The notes under the pieces: generated by a model
What the model saw: the letters and a program-made list of their open reading frames with translations, nothing else
What the model was told of the DNA's origin: nothing
The model's database searches: none
In this document: in pieces, positions 43,895-53,500 of the stretch
How positions within the stretch are numbered: position 1 is the first letter of the stretch
Layout: the number at the start of each line of letters is the position of its first letter
Assembly (NCBI GenBank): GCA_947498705.1
Contig: CANMLW010000020.1
Span: 1-54,005, forward strand
DNA from: an uncultured Aquimarina sp.
GTDB taxonomy: Bacteria; Bacteroidota; Bacteroidia; Flavobacteriales; Flavobacteriaceae
DNA length: 54,005 nt
Direction of reading: 5' to 3'
Position numbers and translations under genes: made by a program

Positions 43895-45973
43895 CTAAAA
43901 AGAGGTGACTAGGTTTTGATTTTGTAATTGAGTATTTAATTCCTGTCTTATCGTTTTATATCCGCCTTGTTGATATTTAATCGTATTACTTTTGGTATCT
44001 GCCCAAACCAGAGTGATCATTTCTTGGTTTGAACACATTGCTATTGGACTATCAGGGGCTAGTGTAAGAGCTGTCATTTCTTGCTCTTTTGTCCATCCCG
44101 CCTGATCGAGAGTTCCGAATCCGTTAGATAGTTCATTGGTAGCAGTATATATGCCAGTTAATCCAAATATTTCTGTAAACGCATTGGGAGTATCGCTATA
44201 CCCTCCTCGATGTACCAAATGCATTTCGCCAGATACAGTTGCCATAGCCATCTGCCCAAGATTTTGATATTCATTAGCCAGGGCGGCCATCTTTTTTGAA
44301 AAATGCCCTACTGTAAAATCCATAACAGACCATTGATGAATAGAAGTATTATTTTCTGGTGCTGGATTGTCTTGAAAATCAACCGCATCAAAAGCGTTAA
44401 AAGCTCCTGTGTTATACGAAGTCATTCGCATTTTTCTTGTATTTCTTTCCTTATAAACTAAGAAAAGAGAGGCACCTAATTGTTCGATAGTCATAGGCCC
44501 ATCTGTAAGTTGGTTTACAGGGACTACAGTGTTAGAAAAACCAGTAACAGTCCCTTGCATAGATTGTATAAAATGATCAGAAGATACCCAGCATAACATA
44601 AATTTATGTTCACAACTTTTCATATCATAATATGCAGTTAAGGCAAGACTTCCTGAAGTGTTTTGCTGTAAAGATGTGACTTGCGTCCATTCCTTTTTTG
44701 AAGCACTATACGAACTGGTAAATAATTCTCCATCTTTACCTTGAAAAATCAATAGATGGATATCTTCAATAGATGCGATGGCTATTGCTCCCGTGGTGAT
44801 AAAACCTAATTTATTAGGTTGCTCCCAACCAGAATCAGTATGTATACAATCATACAATTGGCCGTTTTTATCAGAAAAAACCATATGTAATCCTTCTGTA
44901 CCATGTGTAATAGCCAATGCTTTTCCAACCTGAAAATTGGTATTTATAGATTTTTCCCATTCAAAAGACTCATCCCAAAGAAAACGAAACCAATTGGCAC
45001 CATAATCGTTTTTGTAAAGTGACTCTAATCGATAATTTTTTTCAATGGTTTTGATGAGGTTATAGTGATTATAAGGAGTAGAAATTACAGTGCCAGGCGT
45101 TATCATATCTCCTAAAAGTACGGTGTATATTTGATTGGGACCGTCGTAATTCGTATCATAACCCATTGCATTAAAATCTGCTTCATCAAAAGTAATTACC
45201 AGTAGTGTTCCTTTAGGAATATTAGATTGTGCCCATGCTTTTGCCGGATTGGTTAATAATAAATCAATATCCAAATTAAGTCCTATAGTGGTTTCTCCTG
45301 TAGCGACTCCTCCTTCGAGCTTATCACTCTCTATGTTACCAAGAAATACATGCTCTAACCAGGCTGATAATTGAGGTACTAACTGTGTACGCGGGTTGGT
45401 GTCGATATGAGTATTATACAGATAGTGCCCATCGTTCCAAATATCAGGCGTAAACCAACTATACTCTGGTAAAGATTGATTGGATACATCTTTCCAGAAA
45501 TTGATATCACTTACAATTTTATTCCATCGGTTTTTATCTTTTTGAATGGTATGAAAGGATGCAAAAGCATTATGTTTTCGATAGTATCTTGAGAGGTTTT
45601 TCGAATTTTTAAGAGGGTATTGATTTATGGGTTGATCCGAGGTGGGATAGGTTTCTTTTTCCCATATTTCCTTCCAAGGGTCTCCTGGATATGCTTCCAT
45701 ATAGGCTTTCCAGCTTACATTTTTTGTTTCTAATAAATCTACTAATGTCTCTTGCGGTAGTGGAGCTGCTGGAGGCGTGTCATTGGTAACTCCGCAAATT
45801 TCACCTGCTAAAGACGCCAGGTAATTGGTTTGTGAAGGATGAAATGCACCGAAATAGTTGGTCATATCGGCACCTGCGGCAGCAAGTTTCTTTAAAAAAG
45901 GATCCTGAATCACATAGTTTCTATATTGATTCTCAAACATAACTGTAATAATGCGATCGAATGGTTTTTTCAT
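43895..45973 (-). CDS. alkaline/acid phosphatase-like phosphoesterase with C-terminal propeller-like region
   Basis: 692 aa. The N-terminal half (about 1-335) belongs to the phosphoesterase/phospholipase C-like family (PF04185 type): RIITVMFENQYRNYV with the metal-binding Glu-Asn, FHPSQTNYLASLAGE as the HPSQ-x-NY motif, WFTPDIWNDGH, and LVITFDEADFNAMG. The C-terminal half (about 345-680) is a series of beta repeats (ALAITHGTEGLHMVFSDKNG, HLLIFQGKDGELFTSSY) suggesting a lectin-like beta-propeller. There is no signal peptide: the catalytic domain begins at residue 6. That is unusual for this mostly exported family. It is the second gene of a minus-strand pair behind promoter C and lies 72 bases after the ferritin-like gene. 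Confidence 0.85.
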   Translation of the reverse strand: MKKPFDRIITVMFENQYRNYVIQDPFLKKLAAAGADMTNYFGAFHPSQTNYLASLAGEICGVTNDTPPAAPLPQETLVDLLETKNVSWKAYMEAYPGDPWKEIWEKETYPTSDQPINQYPLKNSKNLSRYYRKHNAFASFHTIQKDKNRWNKIVSDINFWKDVSNQSLPEYSWFTPDIWNDGHYLYNTHIDTNPRTQLVPQLSAWLEHVFLGNIESDKLEGGVATGETTIGLNLDIDLLLTNPAKAWAQSNIPKGTLLVITFDEADFNAMGYDTNYDGPNQIYTVLLGDMITPGTVISTPYNHYNLIKTIEKNYRLESLYKNDYGANWFRFLWDESFEWEKSINTNFQVGKALAITHGTEGLHMVFSDKNGQLYDCIHTDSGWEQPNKLGFITTGAIAIASIEDIHLLIFQGKDGELFTSSYSASKKEWTQVTSLQQNTSGSLALTAYYDMKSCEHKFMLCWVSSDHFIQSMQGTVTGFSNTVVPVNQLTDGPMTIEQLGASLFLVYKERNTRKMRMTSYNTGAFNAFDAVDFQDNPAPENNTSIHQWSVMDFTVGHFSKKMAALANEYQNLGQMAMATVSGEMHLVHRGGYSDTPNAFTEIFGLTGIYTATNELSNGFGTLDQAGWTKEQEMTALTLAPDSPIAMCSNQEMITLVWADTKSNTIKYQQGGYKTIRQELNTQLQNQNLVTSF

Positions 45974-46045
45974 AATGGATGGATTATTGTATGTTTAATT
46001 AAAAGTGTAATTATTTAGGTTTTAAGTTTTTTTAGATCCAATTTC

Positions 46046-47143
46046 TTATTTCAAGGTTAATTCTTTGGTCAACCAGTCAAATTGTTTTCGCTCTGCCAAG
46101 GGGATATACTCGAATGGTGGTCCTGCTACTTTACCTTCTTTGTTTCCGGGGATGTTACAGCTTAATAATTCTGCAGCAAGCTGTTTCATCTTGTACATCA
46201 TTGCTATTGCTTTATCAAGTAAAGAAGATTGCCCATTAAACGTAAGATGCAACAAACGTAGAAAATGAGAATATAATTGGTTAAATTCATCTGCTTTTGT
46301 TCTGGCCATAGAGTTTGCAGGAAAATCACTTGCCTTTGGGTTTGCTATCATGTCTATTGCAGCATTCCAATTAATAGAAATCTTTTTACCTGTGGGTTTT
46401 TTTGTTGGATGATCTCCTTCTTGGTATTGTTGCTCGACATAGATTTCATTAAATCTATAGTAATGTGCTACTTCTTTATCTTGACCAAAATAGGTGTTGT
46501 CACCATCGTAAATAGAATCAGAAATCCCCTCACCCTGATCGACAATAACATCTATAGCAAAAAGAGCCGTTTTCAGGTTTTCTACAACAATTACTTCGCC
46601 ACTACTACTAGCATATTCTTTGGGAGTGATTTGCAGGTTTTTCTCACCATCAAAAATTGCTTCTTCACCATATTCTTTTACCAAATAGACTAGTTGTTTT
46701 TTGATAGTGTCATAAAACTCACCAATAGTTTTACTATTTAGGTCTATTGGATGCAGAAAACTATTGATATGTTCTCCTGTAACATTAAGTTGTTCTTGAG
46801 AAGGTTTTTCAATTTCTAAAAATGCTTCAATCGCAGGTTTAGAGAATTTTATAATCCCAACGTCAAATTTGCGATCTGCAAAATTAAATTCTGCGGGATA
46901 TTCTGGGATAAATTTTGGGTTATCTATAAGAGGAGTTCCTCCTACTGCATTCAAAATATTACAGGCAAGTGTCATATGTAGCATTTCTTCCATTACTACA
47001 CTGCGTATTACCTCATAAGCAAAAGCATTTGTATCTTGATTGATGGTAAAAAGTGTAGCTAAATATGGAGGGATCGTAGAATGTTCGAGCTCTATCGCCG
47101 TTTGTAAATTATTGAATAATTCTGCTTTATATGTGGTCAACAT
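46046..47143 (-). CDS. ferritin-like protein of the VioB/RebD (iminophenyl-pyruvate dimer synthase) N-domain type
   Basis: 365 aa with no signal peptide. The N-terminal ferritin-like domain (PF12902 type, about 1-240) shows AIELEHSTIPPYLATLF with Glu20/His21, and VVMEEMLHMTLACNILNAVGG with Glu52, Glu53 and His56, the expected metal ligands. A helical C-terminal part (FNQLYSHFLRLLHLTFNG, MMYKMKQLAAELL) follows. In VioB and RebD this domain accompanies oxidative coupling of indole-pyruvate imines. Stand-alone versions are widespread and uncharacterised. It is the first gene of a two-gene minus-strand unit with the phosphoesterase, about 560 bases downstream of the predicted start of promoter C. 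Confidence 0.82.
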   Translation of the reverse strand: MLTTYKAELFNNLQTAIELEHSTIPPYLATLFTINQDTNAFAYEVIRSVVMEEMLHMTLACNILNAVGGTPLIDNPKFIPEYPAEFNFADRKFDVGIIKFSKPAIEAFLEIEKPSQEQLNVTGEHINSFLHPIDLNSKTIGEFYDTIKKQLVYLVKEYGEEAIFDGEKNLQITPKEYASSSGEVIVVENLKTALFAIDVIVDQGEGISDSIYDGDNTYFGQDKEVAHYYRFNEIYVEQQYQEGDHPTKKPTGKKISINWNAAIDMIANPKASDFPANSMARTKADEFNQLYSHFLRLLHLTFNGQSSLLDKAIAMMYKMKQLAAELLSCNIPGNKEGKVAGPPFEYIPLAERKQFDWLTKELTLK

Positions 47144-47582
47144 ATTTAATTTAATTAAGTCATTAGTACTGTTATTTGCAGTGTAAACTAAAAGCGAAGT
47201 TTGAAATATTTCTAGTTTGTAACTTCCTGCATCTTATCAAAAATAGCATTTATAAGATGGCACTACTAACCTTTTTTATGTGATTCTTTTAACAACTAAT
47301 AGTAGTTGTTTTATAAATGATTGATGGTGTAGTTTTTAAGATAAAATAACTACTTTTTAAATGCGTATATAAGTTAAAAAAAATATAGCACTTATCTCTT
47401 GATAGAGAACAAATTTATTTTACGAATTGCGGTAGTAGAAATAAAAAAATAAATATCTGTAAATACCTTAAAAGGTAGCAAAATAGAAAAGCTGTTTTTT
47501 GTACACATAACCAAAGATATTTTAGGTTGAGGAATGAATGGAGTTACCGATATAAATTTTGTAAATTTTAGAACCCCTTCTC

Positions 47583-47614
47583 TATGAAATGACGCGTCAT
47601 TAAATCATTTCATA
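47583..47614. promoter_or_regulatory. nested palindromes in the leader of the ferritin-like gene
   Basis: Perfect 10-base outer arms TATGAAATGA (47583-47592) and TCATTTCATA (47605-47614) enclose and overlap a perfect 14-base palindrome AATGACGCGTCATT (47588-47601). The two alternative pairings are mutually exclusive. Downstream of promoter C it could be an operator or an RNA switch; no known motif is recognised. Confidence 0.45.
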
Positions 47615-47706
47615 ACTTAAATTAACCGCTTTATATGAGATCTGTTTTGCACAAAAAATAACCCAGATCATCAATTGACAACTCCACCATTCCGATTTTG
47701 ATACTA

Positions 47707-47752
47707 CAAATTTACGAGAGTGTTATCTGAAATAATATTTCAGCATATTTCA
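47707..47752 (-). promoter_or_regulatory. tandem-repeat promoter C (copy 3 of shared element)
   Basis: Read on the minus strand, TGAAATATGC (47752-47743) is followed directly by TGAAATATT (47742-47734), then 19 bases, then TAAATTTG (47714-47707), an exact TAnnTTTG box. Spacing is identical to promoters A and B. The second repeat is also the left arm of the perfect palindrome TGAAATAATATTTCA (47728-47742). Confidence 0.72.
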
Positions 47753-47864
47753 TAAGTGGTGTTCGCATATGTACGATATTATGAGAAACGAGGTAAGCTA
47801 AAGGTTGTTTTTTAGGAATTTTAAAGTAAATAGAATGGATCACTTATACTGCAAGACTTTTTCT

Positions 47865-47872
47865 TAGTTTTG
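47865..47872 (+). promoter_or_regulatory. -7 promoter box of the ABC-F gene
   Basis: TAGTTTTG matches TAnnTTTG exactly and lies 22 bases before the ATG at 47895, implying a short leader of about 18 bases. No clear TTG (-33) is seen at the usual distance. Confidence 0.5.
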
Positions 47873-47894
47873 CACTTTTAAAAATCAAAATAGT

Positions 47895-49532
47895 ATGATT
47901 TCTATAGATGCGTTAGCAGTAGAATTTAGTGGCCAAACTTTATTTAGTGATGTTTCTTTTGTTATAAATGAAAATGACAAAATAGCTTTGATGGGTAAGA
48001 ACGGTGCAGGTAAATCCACAATGATGAAAATTATTGCAGGTGCTCAAAAAGCAACCAGAGGAGGTGTTAGATGTCCCAAAGACACGGTAATTGCATACCT
48101 GCCACAACATTTGCTTACAGAAGATAATTGTACTGTTTTTGAAGAAACGTCAAAAGCCTTTGCTAGCATTCTAGCCATGCGTGATGAGATAGACAGCTTA
48201 AATAAAGCGTTAGAAACCAGAACAGATTACGAGTCTGATGAGTATATGTCTATCATAGAAAAAGTCTCAGATTTAGGAGAGAAATTTTATGCACTCGAAG
48301 ACATTAATTATGATGCAGAAGTAGAAAAAGCATTAAAAGGTTTAGGGTTTAAACAAGAAGATTTTACCAAACTTACCAAAGAGTTTAGCGGGGGTTGGCG
48401 AATGCGAATAGAGTTGGCAAAAATATTATTACAAAAGCCTGATCTAATTTTATTAGATGAGCCCACAAATCATATCGATATCGAGTCTGTAATTTGGCTC
48501 GAAGATTTTTTGGTAAACAAAGCAAATGCTGTTGTTGTTATTTCTCATGATAAAGCTTTTATCGATAATATTACTAATAGAACTATAGAGGTAACTATGG
48601 GAAGAATTTATGATTATAAAGCTAATTATTCTCATTATTTGCAATTGCGTAAGGATCGATTAGAGCACCAGATGAAAGCCTATAAAGAACAGCAAAAATT
48701 TATTGCAGATAACAGAGCATTTATAGAACGATTTAAAGGCACATATTCTAAAACGAATCAAGTGACATCCAGAGAACGAATGCTCGAAAAATTACAAATA
48801 ATAGAAGTTGATGAGATGGATACTTCATCTCTTAAATTGCGATTTCCAGCGGCTCCTAGGTCAGGAGATTATCCTGTAACCGTAAAAAACCTAACAAAAA
48901 AATATGGTGATCACACGGTATTTAGAGAAGCGAATATGTCAATTTCGAGAGGAGAAAAAGTTTCTTTTGTAGGGCGTAACGGAGAAGGTAAATCAACCAT
49001 GATTAAAGCCATTATGAATGAAATTGATGTTGAAGGAGATTGCAATTTGGGGCATAATGTAAAAGTGGGATATTTTGCTCAAAATCAAGCAGCACTATTA
49101 GATCCCGAATTAACCGTTTTTCAAACTGTAGATGAGGTTGCCAAAGGTGATATAAGAACTCAAATAAAGAATATTTTAGGAGGTTTTATGTTTGGAGGTG
49201 ATGATATCGAGAAAAAAGTGGGAGTACTTTCTGGAGGTGAAAGAACTAGATTGGCAATGGTAAAATTACTTTTAGAGCCTGTTAATCTATTGATTCTTGA
49301 TGAACCAACAAACCATTTAGATATTAAATCCAAAGATGTACTTAAAGAAGCATTACTGTCTTTTGAAGGAACACTTATTTTAGTATCCCATGATCGTGAT
49401 TTTTTACAAGGATTATCTCAAAAAGTTTTTGAATTTAAAGAACAACGCGTTATAGAGCATTTTGAGACTATTGATGATTTTCTAGAACGAAATAGGATTA
49501 AAAACCTGAAGGAGATAGATTTAAAGAGTTAG
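47895..49532 (+). CDS. ABC-F family ATP-binding protein (ribosome-associated type)
   Basis: 545 aa, soluble, with two ABC domains and no membrane segment. Domain 1 has Walker A GKNGAGKST (about 34-42), signature FSGGWRMRIELAK and Walker B LILLDEPTNHIDI. A charged linker with LRKDRLEHQMKAYKEQQKF and RFKGTYSKTNQVTSRERML (about 250-310) is typical of ABC-F interdomain linkers. Domain 2 has Walker A GRNGEGKST, signature LSGGERTRLAM and LLILDEPTNHLDI. ABC-F proteins bind the ribosomal E site and relieve stalled translation or protect against antibiotics. This one looks like a housekeeping member, similar to the Uup/YbiT group. It is a single gene. Confidence 0.93.
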   Translation: MISIDALAVEFSGQTLFSDVSFVINENDKIALMGKNGAGKSTMMKIIAGAQKATRGGVRCPKDTVIAYLPQHLLTEDNCTVFEETSKAFASILAMRDEIDSLNKALETRTDYESDEYMSIIEKVSDLGEKFYALEDINYDAEVEKALKGLGFKQEDFTKLTKEFSGGWRMRIELAKILLQKPDLILLDEPTNHIDIESVIWLEDFLVNKANAVVVISHDKAFIDNITNRTIEVTMGRIYDYKANYSHYLQLRKDRLEHQMKAYKEQQKFIADNRAFIERFKGTYSKTNQVTSRERMLEKLQIIEVDEMDTSSLKLRFPAAPRSGDYPVTVKNLTKKYGDHTVFREANMSISRGEKVSFVGRNGEGKSTMIKAIMNEIDVEGDCNLGHNVKVGYFAQNQAALLDPELTVFQTVDEVAKGDIRTQIKNILGGFMFGGDDIEKKVGVLSGGERTRLAMVKLLLEPVNLLILDEPTNHLDIKSKDVLKEALLSFEGTLILVSHDRDFLQGLSQKVFEFKEQRVIEHFETIDDFLERNRIKNLKEIDLKS

Positions 49533-49557
49533 AAGTACTTAGTTATATTATATTTGT

Positions 49558-50505
49558 TTAAAAAAATCGAGGATAAAGAATCCGTTTGTTTTTTCTGAGA
49601 ACTTCAAAACGTAGAAAAAATTCATACGAACCTGTATTAAACTCGGTATTTCCTAATGCTGTTGTTTCCCAGTCATAAGAGAACCCTAGCATGAGATCTT
49701 CTGAAATTTGAAACCCGGTAAGCGCGCTAATCGCAGCATCCCATCGATATCCAACACCTAAGGTGAGTTTTTCTCTGAATAAAAAGTTTGCAGACAGATC
49801 TACCTGAAGCGGGGCTCCCGAAACAGCCTTGACCAGTACTGCGGGTTTCCATTTTAGAAACCGGTTAACATCAAAAATACATCCACCAATAAGGTAGTAG
49901 CTCATCCTTTCTTTGGCCAAAAAAGAAGCAGACATGTCTTGATCTCCGGATTCATTAAAATGTTGTGTTTCTAACAGATTGGGTACAGAAGCTCCCAAAT
50001 ATAGTTTTTCTGTATGATAATAAATTCCAACACCAACATTAGGAGAGAATTTATTATCTATATTGGTTTCTAATGACACATCAGTATTAGTATATTGATT
50101 AAGTTTATCAAAATTAACATCTAATAAATGACCACCTCCTTTTACTCCAAATGCTAATTGTTGATTAAGTGATAGATTAATGGTATATGAAAAATCAATA
50201 TCAAAATAAGTTTCTTGTGTGGGTCCTATTTTATCATTCACTACAGATAATCCTAATCCAACTTGGTTATGTGAGCCAATAGGTGAGTTTACACTTATAG
50301 TTTGAGTAACAGGAGCTCCACCAATACCTACCCATTGATTTCTATATAAGCCAATAATACTCATTGCATCTCTGGAGCCCGCATATGCAGGATTAACACT
50401 AATGGTATTGTACATATATTGTGTATATTGAGCATCTTGTTGGGCAAAAAATGTTTGAGTGAAGAGCAGTAATAAAACTACCAATATGAAATAGGTTCTA
50501 TTCAT
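49558..50505 (-). CDS. PorP/SprF-family type IX secretion membrane protein
   Basis: 315 aa outer membrane beta-barrel with a signal peptide (1-21, ending FFAQ). The family hallmark directly follows: QDAQYTQYMYNTISVNPAYAGSRD (about 22-45), then GLYRNQWVGIGGAP and the barrel strands, ending RFEVLRKNKRILYPRFF. SprF-like proteins are needed to deliver or anchor a specific T9SS type B substrate. They are usually encoded directly downstream of it. Here the upstream gene, 59 bases away on the same strand, is exactly such a type B adhesin, so the two are probably dedicated partners. Confidence 0.93.
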   Translation of the reverse strand: MNRTYFILVVLLLLFTQTFFAQQDAQYTQYMYNTISVNPAYAGSRDAMSIIGLYRNQWVGIGGAPVTQTISVNSPIGSHNQVGLGLSVVNDKIGPTQETYFDIDFSYTINLSLNQQLAFGVKGGGHLLDVNFDKLNQYTNTDVSLETNIDNKFSPNVGVGIYYHTEKLYLGASVPNLLETQHFNESGDQDMSASFLAKERMSYYLIGGCIFDVNRFLKWKPAVLVKAVSGAPLQVDLSANFLFREKLTLGVGYRWDAAISALTGFQISEDLMLGFSYDWETTALGNTEFNTGSYEFFLRFEVLRKNKRILYPRFF

Positions 50506-50564
50506 TTTTTAAGGTTTAATTTGTTTTTAAGGCTTCAGACAATGCTCGCACAGGTATAGTTTCT

Positions 50565-53500
50565 TTACCTATTGATGTAGAGATAGTCAGATCTTTTTTT
50601 TGTTTTACCATCTTTGGTTGTATATGTGAGAATATAAAAATAGGTTCCTACAGGTAATTCTTTCTCTCTATTTAGTGTAACCCTTCCCATAGATTGACCT
50701 CTAAAGAAATTATTGTTTTTTCCATACCCTTGCACTTCATAAACCAATACTCCCCATCTGTTAAATATTTTGATTTCGTTTTCAGGAAAGTTTTGAATAT
50801 TTCTAATCAGTAGCATATCATGATCTCCATCTCCATTAGGAGTGACCACATTATATATTTCTACATCATCTTCTGCATTAGGATCAAATAAGTTGGGATC
50901 CAGATAATCTGGGGTTCCATCTGCATCTGTATCAAAAGCATCTTCGGGAATTCCGTTGCCATTTGGGTCTGGGTTTTCATTTTCGGTTAAAAGACCGTCA
51001 TCATCATCGTCGATATCCTGAAAATCGTGTTTACTATCATTATCAGTATCTTGTATTTGGTAATTCACCTCTCCCGAATAAGGATTGTCTTGTACGCTGT
51101 CAGAAATTCCATCACTACCATAAGGACCATCTATGGTTCCGTCGATTTCAGAATCTATGGCATTATGCCCCGCCTCTACAAAATCATAAATACCATCGCC
51201 ATCAGAATCAAGGTCTAGACGATCAATTATACCATCATCATCTGTGTCAAGAAATGGATCTCCGTTTTGCTCTTCAATATCAGTTATTCCATCATTGTCA
51301 TCATCAAAATCTTCTATGTTGGGTATGTTATCTTCATCTTTATCATAATAACTTACCGTAGGATCTTCTGGATCTTCATCGTTATCAATGTCGATATCGG
51401 TACGATCATTGGGATCATCAGAATCTTCAAAGATGATAGCCGTTCCATTCGGAAACAAAGCTTTGACAATTGCTGTATTGCTAACCATTTCGTTAGTAAT
51501 ATCTTGTTCATCAATGATATGATATCCCGTTACAGTAAATGATTCGTTGGGGGCGATTTCTACAAGAGTATTAGGAGATGTAAAGCTAATATTGGGATCA
51601 TTTACAATAACATCATGAAGTGTTATGTTACTTGTGTTTGTTATTAAAATGGTATATGATAGTATATCTCCTATTTGACTGTATATTTTTTTGTCAACTA
51701 TTTTAGTTACTTCCAACATTGTACTTTGAATCGTACTAACCACGGTTGGATCATCAGGAATGCCATCTGCATTAAGATCAATATTTGTATTATCATTAGG
51801 ATCGTCTGATATGTCGGTAATTATATTTCCTATTAAATCTTCGGCATCTACATAGGCACTATTAGTAACACTTCCATGATCCAAATCAGATTGGGTAATT
51901 GTATGTGCTGCGGTGATATTAATCTGATCACCAGGTTGAATGGTTGCTATAAATGAAGGAATAAGACTTCCGCTATCTGCATTGGCATCAGTAATTATCA
52001 CGTTTTGAAGAGGAATGTTTCCTGTATTTGTTACTACCAGAGCATATGTTATTACTTCATTGACTTCATCCCAGGCTCCGTCTGGAGCGATATCTGCCGT
52101 TTTTAACAATTGTAAAGCAGGATTTTGATCCAGAGTTACTACGGTTGGATCATTAGGAATACTGGTATTAGGATCATCAGAAATATCGGTTACTATTGTG
52201 TTACATGTATCAGTACCTTCGACGGTAACAACATTAGTTACTGTTCCATTATTTAAATCTTCTTGGGTAATGGTGTGCCTTGCAGTTATTGTAATTGAAG
52301 TGTTAGCATGTATTATTGGAATATTAGTCATACTAATATAATCAGCATTGTTATCTGTAATAGTGACATTATTAATATCTACACTTTTCGAATTTCGAAT
52401 GATTATTTGATAGTTTATTGATTCTCCAACTGTATCATAAGACCCATCTGGTGCGGGAAGAGCTTCTTTGGTTACTATCAGTTCTGGTGTAGGAGTGACT
52501 AATACTGTTAATGTATATGGATTTCCGGAGCACCCATCTGCACTTATAGGTGTAATTGTATAAGTTATAGTTTCTACTGAAGGAGAGTTATTTATTAAAG
52601 TATCGGTAATATTTGATGTAGTAGTTATCGTGGTAGTTTCTCCTGTAACATTAACATTATCCACTGCAAACCAACTAAAACTTACTCCTGATAGATTTAC
52701 ATCATTGGTAAGGTCATGACTTAAAGCTACATTATTACACACAGTAATAGAAGGGGGAGAAGTAACAAAAGGCTTGGGATTAATGGTTACTGTATATGTA
52801 TATGAATCACCCACACAACCGTTTGAGCCAGTAGGAGTAATGGTATACGTTACGATTTGCGTTGTGCCAGAGGTATTGATTAATGTATCGGTAATAGTAT
52901 CTGTCGTGCTGGTAGCGGTTGTTTCGCCAGTAACATTAGGGTTTTCTGCAGCCGCCCAGCTAAATGTTACTCCTGTAAGATTTACGTCATTGTTTAGGTT
53001 ATGATTCAAAGTTACATCACTACAGATGGTATCTGTAGGAGGTGTTGCTACAAATGGTTCTGGGTTAATGGTGACCACATAGGTATAGGAGTTTCCTTCA
53101 CATCCATCAGCGCTAGTAGGAGTAATAGTATAGGTTACAGTTTGTACGATTCCTGAAGTATTGGTTAATGAATCGGTGATACTGGTAGTTGTACTCGTTG
53201 CGGTTGTTTCGCCAGTAACATTAGGATTTTCTGCTGCTACCCAGCTAAATGTTACTCCGGTAAGATTTACATCATTATTTAAATTATGATTAAGAGCTGT
53301 ATCACTACAGATAATGTCTGTAGGTGATGCTATCACAAGAGGTTTTGGGCTAATAGTTATGGTGTATGTATAGGAATTACCAATACAACCATCGGCACTA
53401 GTAGGAGTGATGGTATAAATGACGGTTTGAGTTGTTGTTGAGGTGTTAATTAATGTATCTGTAATACTAGTGGCAGTGCTTATAGTGGTAGTTTCTCCAG

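Larger units (their letters stand above)
47144..47894. other. 751-base divergent intergenic region with promoter C, a nested dyad and the ABC-F promoter
   Basis: Its distinct signals are a 7-bp-arm hairpin (AACAACT / AGTTGTT, 47291-47310), the nested dyad at 47583-47614, the tandem-repeat promoter on the minus strand (47752-47707), and a TAGTTTTG box at 47865-47872 for the ABC-F gene. No ORF of credible length was found. If promoter C drives the ferritin-like gene, the transcript has an unusually long leader of about 560 bases. Confidence 0.5.

Noticed and set aside
47203..47212. GAAATATTTC palindrome as a fourth copy of the shared promoter
   Set aside because: There is no adjacent second TGAAATA repeat, and the sequence 19 bases downstream on the minus strand (TACACTGC) does not match TAnnTTTG.
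50963..51542. Plus-strand ORFs rich in His or Ile opposite the adhesin
   Set aside because: They are shadows of the Asp-rich calcium-binding repeats read in antisense frames, which give artificial His/Ile-rich products.
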